This document shows positions 8,896 through 17,627 of a stretch of DNA of 64,000 nucleotides, in pieces. Numbering within the stretch: position 1 is the stretch's first letter; each line of letters begins with the position of its first letter. The translations under genes and the position numbers were made by a program. Source of the DNA: Pseudomonas citri (GTDB lineage: Bacteria; Pseudomonadota; Gammaproteobacteria; Pseudomonadales; Pseudomonadaceae). The notes beneath the pieces are model-generated. The model was not told the DNA's origin. It ran no database searches and worked only from the letters and a program-made list of their open reading frames with translations. The stretch is from NCBI RefSeq assembly GCF_025336485.1, contig NZ_JAODAB010000022.1, positions 35,415 to 99,414 of the forward strand, in the 5' to 3' direction.

Positions 8896-9678
8896 GTGGA
8901 ATTTGTGCTCTATCTGCTGCTGGGTGCCTGCGCCGGGATACTGGCCGGGCTGTTTGGCGTGGGTGGCGGGATGATCATTGTCCCGGTGCTGGTGTTCAGC
9001 TTCACCTTGCAAGGTTTCGACCCGCAGGTGCTGACGCACCTGGCCGTCGGCACATCCCTGGCATCGATCATCTTCACCTCGGTCAATGCCGTGCGCGAAC
9101 ACCAGCGCAAAGGCGCGGTACGCTGGCCGATTTTCGCCTGGATGACCGTCGGCATCCTGCTCGGTGCCGGTGTCGGCGCCATCACCGCCGAGGCGATCTC
9201 CGGCCCGAACCTGCAAAAAATCATCGGGGTGTTCGCCATGGTCGTTGCCACGCAACTGGCCCTGGACCTCAAGCCCAAGGCCAGTCGCACCGTGCCCGGC
9301 AAGGCCGGGCTGACCCTGGCCGGCAGCGTGGTCGGCTGGGCGTCGGCGATCTTCGGTATCGGCGGCGGTTCGCTGACCGTACCGTTCCTGACCTGGCGCA
9401 GCGTGCCGATGCAGCAGGCCGTAGCGACATCATCCGCCTGCGGGCTGCCCATCGCCGTGGTCAGTGCAATAAGTTTCATGATTCTGGGCTGGCACGATCC
9501 GCTGCTCCCGGCCCATAGTCTCGGTTTTGTGTACTTACCGGCGCTGCTGGGCATCGCCCTGACCAGCATGGTCTTCGCCCGCTTCGGCGCGCGCCTGGCC
9601 CATCGCTTGTCACCGCGCTTGCTCAAACGGCTCTTCGCAGCTTTGCTGTTCTGCGTCGGCTTGAGTTTTCTGCTCTGA
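8896..9678 (+). CDS. TauE/SafE-family (TSUP) permease
   Basis: A polytopic membrane protein of about 260 residues with seven to eight predicted helices. The two halves carry the duplicated TSUP motifs GLFGVGGGMIIVP (about residue 20) and IFGIGGGSLTVPFLTW (about residue 155). TSUP proteins move sulfite, sulfonates or other small organic anions across the inner membrane, mostly by proton-coupled export; the substrate here is unknown. I prefer the GTG at 8896 because GGGGAG lies 6-7 bases upstream; in-frame ATG 8878 and TTG 8872 are alternatives. lgt follows 68 bases downstream. Confidence 0.85.
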   Translation: MEFVLYLLLGACAGILAGLFGVGGGMIIVPVLVFSFTLQGFDPQVLTHLAVGTSLASIIFTSVNAVREHQRKGAVRWPIFAWMTVGILLGAGVGAITAEAISGPNLQKIIGVFAMVVATQLALDLKPKASRTVPGKAGLTLAGSVVGWASAIFGIGGGSLTVPFLTWRSVPMQQAVATSSACGLPIAVVSAISFMILGWHDPLLPAHSLGFVYLPALLGIALTSMVFARFGARLAHRLSPRLLKRLFAALLFCVGLSFLL

Positions 9679-9746
9679 CGCAATCCTGGCTTAATCCCGA
9701 GGTGCCAGCGTCGCCCGGGTATTTTTGACGTTTACGAGGAATATCA

Positions 9747-10556
9747 ATGCTGCCTTACCCGCAGATCGATCCGGTGGCCCTGGCCATCGGTCCGCTGAAA
9801 ATCCACTGGTACGGCCTGATGTACCTGGTCGGCATCGGCGGCGCCTGGCTGCTGGCGTCGCGCCGGCTCAACCGCTTCGATCCGACCTGGAACAAGGAGA
9901 AGCTCTCCGACCTGGTGTTCTGGTTGTCCATGGGCGTGATCGTCGGCGGCCGCCTGGGCTATGTGCTGTTCTACGACCTGAGTGCCTACCTGGCCAACCC
10001 GACGCTGATCTTCGAGGTCTGGAAGGGCGGCATGTCGTTCCACGGCGGCTTCATCGGCGTGATGCTCGCGGCGCTGTGGTTCGGCAAGAAAAACGACAAG
10101 TCGTTTTTCCAGCTGATGGATTTCGTCGCGCCGATGGTGCCGATCGGCCTGGGTGCCGGGCGCATCGGCAACTTCATCAATGCCGAGTTGTGGGGCAAGC
10201 CGACCGACGTGCCATGGGCGATGATCTTCCCGCCGTTCAGCGACCCGGCACAACTGCCGCGCCATCCGTCGCAGTTGTATCAGTTCGCCCTCGAAGGTGT
10301 GGCATTGTTCCTGATTCTCTGGCTGTTCTGGCGCAAGCCGCGGCCCACCATGGCAGTGTCCGGGATGTTCGCGCTTTTTTACGGCATCTTCCGCTTTATC
10401 GTCGAGTTCGTCCGCGTACCGGATGCCCAGCTCGGCTATCTGGCCTGGAACTGGCTCACCATGGGCCAAGTGCTGTGCCTGCCGATGATCGTCGGCGGCC
10501 TGGTGCTGATCTGGCTGGCTTATCATCGTGCGCCGGATGCGGCGGCCAAGGCTTAA
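9747..10556 (+). CDS. lgt: Prolipoprotein diacylglyceryl transferase
   Basis: Lgt transfers diacylglycerol from phosphatidylglycerol to the lipobox cysteine of prolipoproteins in the inner membrane, the first step of lipoprotein maturation. The 269-residue protein has several membrane segments and the Lgt signature GAGRIGNFINAELWGKPTD (about residues 137-155), with further conserved elements GGMSFHGGFIGVMLA and RHPSQLYQFALEG. A GAGGA ribosome-binding site precedes the ATG. thyA starts 51 bases downstream; this lgt-thyA order is conserved in pseudomonads and enterics. Confidence 0.96.
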   Translation: MLPYPQIDPVALAIGPLKIHWYGLMYLVGIGGAWLLASRRLNRFDPTWNKEKLSDLVFWLSMGVIVGGRLGYVLFYDLSAYLANPTLIFEVWKGGMSFHGGFIGVMLAALWFGKKNDKSFFQLMDFVAPMVPIGLGAGRIGNFINAELWGKPTDVPWAMIFPPFSDPAQLPRHPSQLYQFALEGVALFLILWLFWRKPRPTMAVSGMFALFYGIFRFIVEFVRVPDAQLGYLAWNWLTMGQVLCLPMIVGGLVLIWLAYHRAPDAAAKA

Positions 10557-10563
10557 AAAATTC

Positions 10564-10590
10564 GAACCCCGAGGCCCCGGCCTCGGGTTC
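10564..10590 (+). terminator. Intergenic hairpin between lgt and thyA
   Basis: GAACCCCGAGGCC pairs with GGCCTCGGGTTC with one bulged C and a two-base loop, eight bases after the lgt stop. It is not followed by a U-tract. It could attenuate read-through or protect the lgt message; it also lies close to the thyA ribosome-binding region. Confidence 0.45.
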
Positions 10591-10607
10591 AAGGACACAG
10601 GTAACCC

Positions 10608-11579
10608 ATGAAGCAATATCTCGATCTGGTGGCACACGTCATCGAGAACGGCACCAAGCAAGCCAACCGCACCGGCGTGAACACCATCAGCTTCCCCGGG
10701 GCCATGCTGCGCTATGACTTGAAGGAAGGCTTCCCGGCCATCACCACCCGCAAACTGGCGTTCAAATCGGCCATCGGCGAGATGTGCGGTTTCCTCCGTG
10801 GCGTGAACAACGCCGCCGAATTCCGCGCCCTGGGCTGCAAGGTCTGGGACCAGAACGCCAACGAAAACAGCCAATGGCTGGCCAACCCGTTCCGCCAGGG
10901 CGAGGACGACCTGGGCGAGATCTACGGTGTGCAGTGGCGTAAATGGCCGGCCTACAAGCAAATCCCCCGGAGCAACCTGGCGGCCATCGAGCAGACCCTG
11001 GCCCAGGGCTACCGGCAGATCGCCGAAGGCGAGGAAAACGGCCAGGCCTACGTGGTGCTGTACAAGGCCATCGACCAGGTGCGCCAGTGCGTCGACACGA
11101 TCATCAACGACCCGGGCAGCCGGCGCATCCTGTTCCACGGCTGGAACTGCGCCCAGCTCGATGAAATGGCCCTGCCGCCGTGCCATCTGCTGTACCAGTT
11201 CCACCCGAATGTCGAGACCAGGGAAATTTCCCTGACCCTCTACATCCGCTCCAACGATCTGGGCCTCGGCACCCCGTTCAACCTCACCGAAGGCGCCGCG
11301 TTGCTTAGCCTGATCGGCCGCCTGACCGGCTACACGCCGCGTTGGTTCACCTATTTCATCGGTGACGCCCACGTCTACGAAAACCACCTGGACATGCTCA
11401 AGGAGCAGCTCAGGCGCGAGCCGTTCCCGATGCCCAAGCTGGTGATTTCCGATCGGGTACCGGAGTTCGCCAAGACCGGCGTGTACCAGCCCGAATGGCT
11501 GGAGCGGGTGGAACCGGGCGACTTCTCCCTGGAAGGCTACCAGCACCACGCGCCAATGACGGCGCCGATGGCGGTCTGA
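10608..11579 (+). CDS. thyA: Thymidylate synthase
   Basis: ThyA methylates dUMP to dTMP using methylene-tetrahydrofolate. The catalytic cysteine is C192 in MALPPCHLLYQFH; the phosphate-binding RR is in DPGSRRILFHGWN, and the nucleotide-binding segment is RSNDLGLGTPFNL. At 323 residues it is about 60 longer than the 264-residue E. coli enzyme. The extra length is mostly an insertion around residues 105-160 (WRKWPAYKQIPRSNLAAIEQ onward), similar in placement to the small-domain insertion of the Lactobacillus casei enzyme. AAGGA precedes the ATG at some distance. Confidence 0.95.
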   Translation: MKQYLDLVAHVIENGTKQANRTGVNTISFPGAMLRYDLKEGFPAITTRKLAFKSAIGEMCGFLRGVNNAAEFRALGCKVWDQNANENSQWLANPFRQGEDDLGEIYGVQWRKWPAYKQIPRSNLAAIEQTLAQGYRQIAEGEENGQAYVVLYKAIDQVRQCVDTIINDPGSRRILFHGWNCAQLDEMALPPCHLLYQFHPNVETREISLTLYIRSNDLGLGTPFNLTEGAALLSLIGRLTGYTPRWFTYFIGDAHVYENHLDMLKEQLRREPFPMPKLVISDRVPEFAKTGVYQPEWLERVEPGDFSLEGYQHHAPMTAPMAV

Positions 11580-11606
11580 AAGAATCCCGCCATGCCCCCT
11601 GTGTGC

Positions 11607-11641
11607 GGGCCTGTGGGAGCAAAGCTTGCTCCCACAGGCCC
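11607..11641. repeat. REP-like perfect 16-bp palindrome
   Basis: GGGCCTGTGGGAGCAA and TTGCTCCCACAGGCCC are exact reverse complements around an AGC loop. The element lies between convergent thyA and cadR and probably serves as a bidirectional terminator. It is the same core as 4190-4232 with different flanking pairs. Confidence 0.7.
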
Positions 11642-11681
11642 AGCCCATAGACCTCTGTGCATTTGGATTGACGGCGAGGGT

Positions 11682-12128
11682 TCAATGCCCATGACTGCGC
11701 CCCACATGCGAATGCTCCACCTCCGGCGCCACCGCCCCACTCACCTCAAGACGCTGCAAGATCCCGCATTGCTCCGGGTCCGGCCCTTCGCCACAGCGGC
11801 GGCGCAGGTCGATCAGTTGTGCCTGTAAGGCCAGCAGGCCGTCGATACGGGCCTTGACGTGGAGGATGTGTTCGTCCACCAGCGCGTTGACGCTTTCGCA
11901 CTGGTCCTGCGGGCTGTCGCGCAGGGCCAGGAGGCTGCGGATTTCTTCCAGGGTCATGTCCAGGGTGCGGCAGTTGCGGATGAACGTCAGCCGTTCGGCA
12001 TGGGCCTGGGTGTAGAGCCGGTAATTGCCGTCGCTGCGGGCCGGTTCCGGCAGCAGCCCTTCGCGTTCGTAATAGCGGATGGTTTCGACCTGGCAGTCGG
12101 TGATTTTTGCCAGTTCTCCGATTTTCAT
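11682..12128 (-). CDS. cadR: MerR-family cadmium/lead-responsive regulator CadR
   Basis: CadR is a dimeric MerR-type activator that senses Cd(II), and often Pb/Zn, and under-twists its promoter to switch on cadA. The 148-residue protein has the winged-helix start MKIGELAKITDCQVETIRYY, a long dimer helix, and the metal cysteines in SPQDQCESVNALVDEH (about residue 78) and the GEGPDPEQC segment (about residue 120). Its C-terminus is His-rich (EHSHVGRSHGH), a known feature of pseudomonad CadR. It is divergent from cadA with the operator at 12154-12174 between them. Confidence 0.93.
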   Translation of the reverse strand: MKIGELAKITDCQVETIRYYEREGLLPEPARSDGNYRLYTQAHAERLTFIRNCRTLDMTLEEIRSLLALRDSPQDQCESVNALVDEHILHVKARIDGLLALQAQLIDLRRRCGEGPDPEQCGILQRLEVSGAVAPEVEHSHVGRSHGH

Positions 12129-12150
12129 AGCGTGATCTCCAGACAGGCGC

Positions 12151-12181
12151 TTGACCCTATAGTGGCTACAGGGTCTTTACT
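12151..12181 (+). promoter_or_regulatory. CadR operator within the cadA promoter
   Basis: The palindromic box ACCCTATAGTGGCTACAGGG plus a final T (12154-12174) lies between a -35 TTGACC (12151-12156) and a -10-like TTTACT (12176-12181). The spacing is 19 bp, the long spacer typical of MerR-family promoters. The box matches my memory of the published CadR site. It is placed to control cadA and probably represses cadR. Confidence 0.85.
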
Positions 12182-12212
12182 GTGCAACAGGCACTTTTCA
12201 CGGACGTAACCG

Positions 12213-14438
12213 ATGAGCGATTCCCTCCATATCCACAAGCCCAACCACGACCATGGCCACGATCATGGCCACGCCTGTTGCGCTTCCAAAGCGGCGCCGT
12301 CCGTGGTCGAGCTGGGTAAAACCCCGACCGACGGTGCACGGCTGCGCAGCTTTCGCATCGAAGCCATGGACTGCCCCACCGAACAGACGCTGATCCAGAA
12401 CAAACTGGGCAAGCTCGACGGCGTCCAGCGCCTGGAATTCAACCTGATCAACCGCGTGCTGGGCGTGACCCACGACTTGCCCGACGACGCGCCGATCATC
12501 AAGGCCATCGAGTCCTTAGGCATGCAGGCCGAGCCGCTGACGCAGGGCCAGGACAAAGCAAGCAACAATCGACCCGCCCCGGCCAAGCCCTGGTGGCCGC
12601 TCGCGCTGTCGGGTGTCACCGCGTTTGCTGCCGAGGTCATCCACTTCACCAATGCCGCGCCGAACTGGGTGGTCGCGCTGGTGGCGCTGGTGTCGATCCT
12701 CAGTGGTGGCCTGGGCACCTACAAGAAGGGCTGGATCGCCCTGAAGAACCGCAACCTGAACATCAACGCGCTGATGAGCATCGCCGTGACCGGCGCCGTG
12801 CTGATCGGCCAGTGGCCGGAAGCGGCGATGGTGATGTTCCTGTTCACCGTGGCCGAATTGATCGAAGCCAAGTCCCTCGACCGCGCACGCAACGCGATCA
12901 GCGGCCTGATGCAGATGGCCCCGGAACAAGCCACCGTGCAACAGGCCGACGGCAGTTGGCAGGTGCAGGCGGTCAAGTCCGTTGCCCTCGGTGCCCGGGT
13001 GCGGGTGCGTCCTGGCGAGCGTGTGGGGCTGGACGGCGAGGTGCTTGCCGGGCGCTCGACCATCGACCAGGCGCCGATCACTGGCGAGAGCCTGCCGGTG
13101 GAAAAAACCGTGGGCGACAAAGTCTTCGCCGGCACCATCAACCAGGCCGGTGAGCTGGAATACCGTGTGACCGCAGCGGCCGACCACTCCACCCTGGCGC
13201 GGATCATCCATGCCGTGGAACAGGCCCAGGGCTCCCGGGCGCCGACCCAGCGCTTCGTCGACCGATTCTCGGCCATCTACACCCCGGCGGTGTTTGCCCT
13301 GGCCCTGGCCGTAGCCGTTATCCCACCGCTGCTCATGGGCGCGGCGTGGTTCGACTGGATCTACCGCGCGCTGGTGCTTCTGGTGGTGGCCTGCCCTTGC
13401 GCCTTGGTGATTTCCACACCGGTGACCATCGTCAGCGGTCTCGCCGCCGCCGCGCGCAAAGGCATCCTGGTCAAGGGTGGCGTGTACCTGGAAGGCGGCT
13501 ACAAGCTCGACTACCTGGCCTTGGACAAGACCGGCACGATCACCCACGGCAAACCGGTGCAGACCGATTACGTGGCGCTGGACCCGAGCGTAGAGACCAG
13601 CGCCCCGGCCCTGGCCGCCAGCCTTGCCGCCCGCTCCGACCACCCGGTGTCCAGGGCGATTGCCGATGCGGCTGTGGATAAGCAACTGGCGCAGCAAGCT
13701 GTGGATAACTTCCAGGCGCTGGCCGGGCGAGGCGTGCGCGGTGACATCGGCGGCCATACCTATCACCTGGGCAATCACCGTCTCGTGGAAGACCTGGGCC
13801 TGTGCTCCCCAGAACTGGAAGCAAAACTCTTCGCCCTGGAAAAACAAGGCAAGTCCGTGGTGCTGCTGCTCGACGGCACAGGCCCCTTGGCACTGTTTGC
13901 CGTGGCCGACACGCTGAAGGACTCCAGCCGCGACGCCATCCGGCAGTTGCATGAGCTGGGCATCAAGACCCTGATGCTCACCGGCGACAATGCCCACACC
14001 GCCGACGCGATTGCCGCGCAGGTGGGCATGGATCAGGCCCGGGGCGACCTGTTGCCGGAAGACAAGCTGCAAGCCATCGAAGACCTGTACGCCCAAGGGC
14101 ATCGGGTCGGCATGGTGGGCGACGGCATCAATGACGCCCCTGCCCTGGCCCGCGCCCAGATCGGCTTCGCCATGGCGGCGGCCGGCACCGACACCGCCAT
14201 CGAGACTGCCGATGTCGCCCTGATGGACGATGATCTACGCAAGATCCCGGCCTTCATTCGTCTGTCGCGCCAGGCTTCGAGCATCCTCAAGCAGAACATC
14301 GCCCTGGCGCTGGTGATCAAGGCGATCTTCCTGGGAGTGACCTTCACCGGGTTCGCGACCTTGTGGATGGCGGTGTTCGCCGACATGGGGGTGAGCTTGC
14401 TGGTGGTGTTCAATGGGTTGCGGTTGTTGCGCAAGTAA
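12213..14438 (+). CDS. cadA: Cd/Zn/Pb-exporting P1B-type ATPase CadA
   Basis: CadA exports divalent soft metals from cytosol to periplasm using ATP. The 741 residues begin with a His-rich tail (HKPNHDHGHDHGHACC), then an HMA-type metal-binding domain with EAMDCPTEQ in place of CxxC. Next come the actuator motif TGESLPVEK, the membrane metal site CPCALVIST, the phosphorylated aspartate D438 in DKTGTITHGKP, the HP-type motif SDHPVSRAI, and the hinge MVGDGINDAPALA. Length and motif order are complete. It is controlled by the CadR operator just upstream and ends before a REP doublet. Confidence 0.95.
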   Translation: MSDSLHIHKPNHDHGHDHGHACCASKAAPSVVELGKTPTDGARLRSFRIEAMDCPTEQTLIQNKLGKLDGVQRLEFNLINRVLGVTHDLPDDAPIIKAIESLGMQAEPLTQGQDKASNNRPAPAKPWWPLALSGVTAFAAEVIHFTNAAPNWVVALVALVSILSGGLGTYKKGWIALKNRNLNINALMSIAVTGAVLIGQWPEAAMVMFLFTVAELIEAKSLDRARNAISGLMQMAPEQATVQQADGSWQVQAVKSVALGARVRVRPGERVGLDGEVLAGRSTIDQAPITGESLPVEKTVGDKVFAGTINQAGELEYRVTAAADHSTLARIIHAVEQAQGSRAPTQRFVDRFSAIYTPAVFALALAVAVIPPLLMGAAWFDWIYRALVLLVVACPCALVISTPVTIVSGLAAAARKGILVKGGVYLEGGYKLDYLALDKTGTITHGKPVQTDYVALDPSVETSAPALAASLAARSDHPVSRAIADAAVDKQLAQQAVDNFQALAGRGVRGDIGGHTYHLGNHRLVEDLGLCSPELEAKLFALEKQGKSVVLLLDGTGPLALFAVADTLKDSSRDAIRQLHELGIKTLMLTGDNAHTADAIAAQVGMDQARGDLLPEDKLQAIEDLYAQGHRVGMVGDGINDAPALARAQIGFAMAAAGTDTAIETADVALMDDDLRKIPAFIRLSRQASSILKQNIALALVIKAIFLGVTFTGFATLWMAVFADMGVSLLVVFNGLRLLRK

Positions 14439-14456
14439 CGACTTTCCCCGCCAAAC

Positions 14457-14552
14457 CCCGTGGGAGCAAAACTTGCTCGCGATAGCGGCAGACCAGCCAA
14501 TATCCATGTTGCCTGGCTTACCGCAATCGCGAGCAAGCTTTGCTCCCACGGG
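14457..14552. repeat. REP doublet (REPIN-like)
   Basis: CCCGTGGGAGCAAAACTTGC (from 14457) and its inverted partner ending in TTTGCTCCCACGGG (to 14552) match over 26 of 27 bases, with about 42 bases between. It fills the 141-base gap between the convergent cadA and RND genes. Confidence 0.7.
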
Positions 14553-14579
14553 CTTTTCGCCTGGCGACAGATGTCCTCA

Positions 14580-17500
14580 TCAATCGCGCTTGGGCTCGCG
14601 GATCTTGTACCAGGCCACATACAACGCCGGCAGGAACAGCAACGTCAGCAGGGTGGCGATGATGATTCCGCCGATCATCGCGTAGGCCATCGGCCCCCAG
14701 AACACTTCCCGGGCGATGGGGATCATCCCCAGGCTCGCCGCAGCCGCCGTCAACAGGATTGGCCGGCGGCGGTGTTCGGTGGCTTCCACCACCGCATCCC
14801 AGGGTTCATACCCATCACGCTCATACTCGTCGATCTGGGTCACGAGGATCACCGAGTTGCGGATGATGATGCCGATCAACGCCAGGATCCCGAGGATCGC
14901 CACGAACCCCATGGGCGTGCCTGTCGGCACCAGCGCCAGCACCACACCGATCAACCCGAGGGGCGCGACGCTGGTCACCAGGAACAGTTTCTGCACGCTG
15001 TGCAGTTGGATCATCAGGAAGGTCGCCATCAAGAACAGCATCAGCGGCACGACACTGGCGATCGGCCCCTGGGCCTTGCTGCTCTCTTCCACGGTACCGC
15101 CCGTGGCGATCTGGTAACCCGCCGGCAGGCCGGCGGCGAACTTGTCGATTTCAGGTTTTAGCTGCCTGACCAGGTCCGTGGGCTGGATCTCGTCGCGCAC
15201 GGCGGCCTTGATGGTGATGGTCGGCTTGCGGTCGCGGCGCCATACCAGTGGTTGCTCCAATTCATAACGCACCGTGGCGAATGCCAGCAGCGGAATCGAG
15301 ATGCCGCCCGGGGTGACGATCTGCAGGTTCTGCAGCGTCTGCGGCGAACCGCGCTCGGCATCTTCGGCACGGCCTACCACGTCAATCAGGTAAATATCGT
15401 CGTTGACCTGGGTCACGGTCGAGCCGCTGACGATGCTGTTCATCAGCCTGGCCACGTCATCGGAAGACAAGCCCAACTGCCGCGCCTTGTCTTGGGCGAT
15501 GTCGATGCGCAGCACCTTGCCCGGCTCGTTCCAGTCGTAAGTGATCTCGCCGATGTGCGAGTTCTTGTCCAGCTCGGTGGCCAGATCGATCGCATGCTTG
15601 CGCACCTGGTCGATGTCCTTGCCGCTGACCCGGTACTGCATCGGCCGACCGACCGGCGGGCCCATTTCCAGGGCCTGGACGAAACTGCCGATGCCAACGA
15701 AATCCTCGCGCAGACGCTTTTGCAAGCGCTCGGTGAGGGCCGCGCGCGACTCCAGGCCTTTGCTGACGATGACCAGTTGCGCGTAATACGGGTTCTGCAA
15801 TTGCTGGTCCAGCGGCAGATAGAAACGGATCGCACCTTCGCCGATGTAGCTGCTCCAGCGTTCGATGTCCGGGTCGCCTTTGAGGGTGGCTTCCAGGCGA
15901 TCGACCGCCTTGCGGGTTTCATCCATAGAAGCGTTTTGCGGCAGGTTGAGATCCACGAGGATCTCCGGGCGGTCCGAGGACGGGAAGAACTGGTTCTGCA
16001 CGAAACGCATGCAAAACACCGACAGGGCGAACAGCAACACCGTGATCCCGATGGCCCACCAGCGATTGCGCATCGCCCACAGCAAGCTGCCGTTGAAGGC
16101 CCGGCCGATCCGTCCCGGCTCGGCGCTGTGGGGTTTGATGTTGCTGCTCAGGATGTGCACGCCGATCACCGGGGCGAACAACACGGCCACGATCCACGAC
16201 ACCAGCATCGCCACGGCGATCACCGCGAACAGGGTAAAGGTGTACTCGCCGGCGGAACTGGCGTTCAGGCCGATGGGCACGAAACCGGCCACGGTCACCA
16301 GGGTCCCGGTGAGCATCGGGAACGCCGTCGAGGTGTAGGCGAACGTCGCCGCCTGATCCTTGCTATCGCCTTTTTCCAGGCGCGTGACCATCATCTCGAC
16401 GGTGATCATCGCGTCGTCCACCAACAAGCCGAGGGCGATGATCAAGGCGCCGAGGGAAATCCGCTGCATGGTGATGCCGCTGTATTCCATGAACAGGAAG
16501 ACCATCGCCAGCACCAGCGGAATCGAGCAGGCCACCACCAGCCCGGCCCGCATGCCAAGGCTGACGAAGCTGACCACCAGCACGATGACCACCGCCTCGA
16601 ACAAAGCGCTGGTGAAGCCACCGACGGCTTCCTTCACCACTTCCGCCTGATCCGACACGGAGTGCACGCCTACGCCCACCGGCAGATCGGCGGTCAGCTC
16701 GATCATGCGCGCATGCAGCACCTTGCCGAACTCCTGGATGTTGCCACCCTTCTTCATCGCGATGGCGAGCCCGATGGCCGGCGTTCCGTTGAAGCGGAAC
16801 ATCGGCGTGGCGGGGTCGACGTAACCGCGACGGATGTCGGCGATGTCAGCCAGTCGATAGAAGCGGTCATTGAGCCGCAGGTTGACGTTGGCCAGGTCCT
16901 TTTCCGACTGGAACTGCCCGGAGGTGCGCACGGAAATCCGCTCGGGGCCGGCATCGATCACCCCCGCCGGAGTCACGGCGTTCTGGGTTTGCAGGCTCTG
17001 CACCACCTCGCGCTGGTCGATCCCCAGCGCGGCGAGTTTGCGCGTGGAGAAATTCAGGTACAGCACTTCGTCCTGTTCGCCGATCATCTCGACCTTGCCC
17101 AGGCCGGGCACATCGCGGACCTCGGCACGGACCTGTTCCACGTAGTCGCGCAACTGGCGCATCGACAGGCCGTCGCCGGTGAAGGCGTACACCGAACCGT
17201 AGACATCGCCGAACTCGTCGTTGAACCCGGGTCCTTGCAGGCCTGTGGGAAAGTCGCCGCGAATGTCGTCGATTTTCTTGCGCACCTGATACCAGATCTC
17301 GGGGATTTCCTTGGCCCCGGTGGTGTCGCGCAGGTACACGAACACCGTCGATTCCCCTGGCCGGGTGTAGCTTTTGACGTAGTCGAGGGCGTCGAGCTCT
17401 TCGAGTTTCTTCTCGATGCGGTCGGTGACCTGCTTGAGGGTTTCTTCCTGGGTCGCGCCGGGCCAGCGGGTCTGGATGACCATGGTCTTGATGGTGAACG

Positions 17501-17627
17501 AGGGGTCTTCTTCGCGCCCCAGGTTCAGGTAGGAAAACACCCCCATCAGCAACGCGACGAACATCAGGTACCAGACGAACGACTGATGCCGCAGGGCCCA
17601 TTCGGACAGATTGAAAGGCTCCTTCAT
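14580..17627 (-). CDS. triC: RND efflux permease, TriC-like
   Basis: This inner-membrane proton-driven RND pump of 1015 residues begins MKEPFNLSEWALRHQSFVWY. The TM4 proton-relay acidic pair is visible in GLLVDDAMITVEMMVTRLEK (about residue 400), and two large periplasmic loops are present. Length and two-adaptor context match TriC of P. aeruginosa, which exports triclosan and needs both TriA and TriB. Its start overlaps the triB stop by four bases (ATGA), so the genes are translationally coupled. No outer-membrane channel gene is in the operon; the P. aeruginosa system borrows OpmH. The triC name rests on similarity and gene order from memory. Confidence 0.8.
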   Translation of the reverse strand: MKEPFNLSEWALRHQSFVWYLMFVALLMGVFSYLNLGREEDPSFTIKTMVIQTRWPGATQEETLKQVTDRIEKKLEELDALDYVKSYTRPGESTVFVYLRDTTGAKEIPEIWYQVRKKIDDIRGDFPTGLQGPGFNDEFGDVYGSVYAFTGDGLSMRQLRDYVEQVRAEVRDVPGLGKVEMIGEQDEVLYLNFSTRKLAALGIDQREVVQSLQTQNAVTPAGVIDAGPERISVRTSGQFQSEKDLANVNLRLNDRFYRLADIADIRRGYVDPATPMFRFNGTPAIGLAIAMKKGGNIQEFGKVLHARMIELTADLPVGVGVHSVSDQAEVVKEAVGGFTSALFEAVVIVLVVSFVSLGMRAGLVVACSIPLVLAMVFLFMEYSGITMQRISLGALIIALGLLVDDAMITVEMMVTRLEKGDSKDQAATFAYTSTAFPMLTGTLVTVAGFVPIGLNASSAGEYTFTLFAVIAVAMLVSWIVAVLFAPVIGVHILSSNIKPHSAEPGRIGRAFNGSLLWAMRNRWWAIGITVLLFALSVFCMRFVQNQFFPSSDRPEILVDLNLPQNASMDETRKAVDRLEATLKGDPDIERWSSYIGEGAIRFYLPLDQQLQNPYYAQLVIVSKGLESRAALTERLQKRLREDFVGIGSFVQALEMGPPVGRPMQYRVSGKDIDQVRKHAIDLATELDKNSHIGEITYDWNEPGKVLRIDIAQDKARQLGLSSDDVARLMNSIVSGSTVTQVNDDIYLIDVVGRAEDAERGSPQTLQNLQIVTPGGISIPLLAFATVRYELEQPLVWRRDRKPTITIKAAVRDEIQPTDLVRQLKPEIDKFAAGLPAGYQIATGGTVEESSKAQGPIASVVPLMLFLMATFLMIQLHSVQKLFLVTSVAPLGLIGVVLALVPTGTPMGFVAILGILALIGIIIRNSVILVTQIDEYERDGYEPWDAVVEATEHRRRPILLTAAAASLGMIPIAREVFWGPMAYAMIGGIIIATLLTLLFLPALYVAWYKIREPKRD

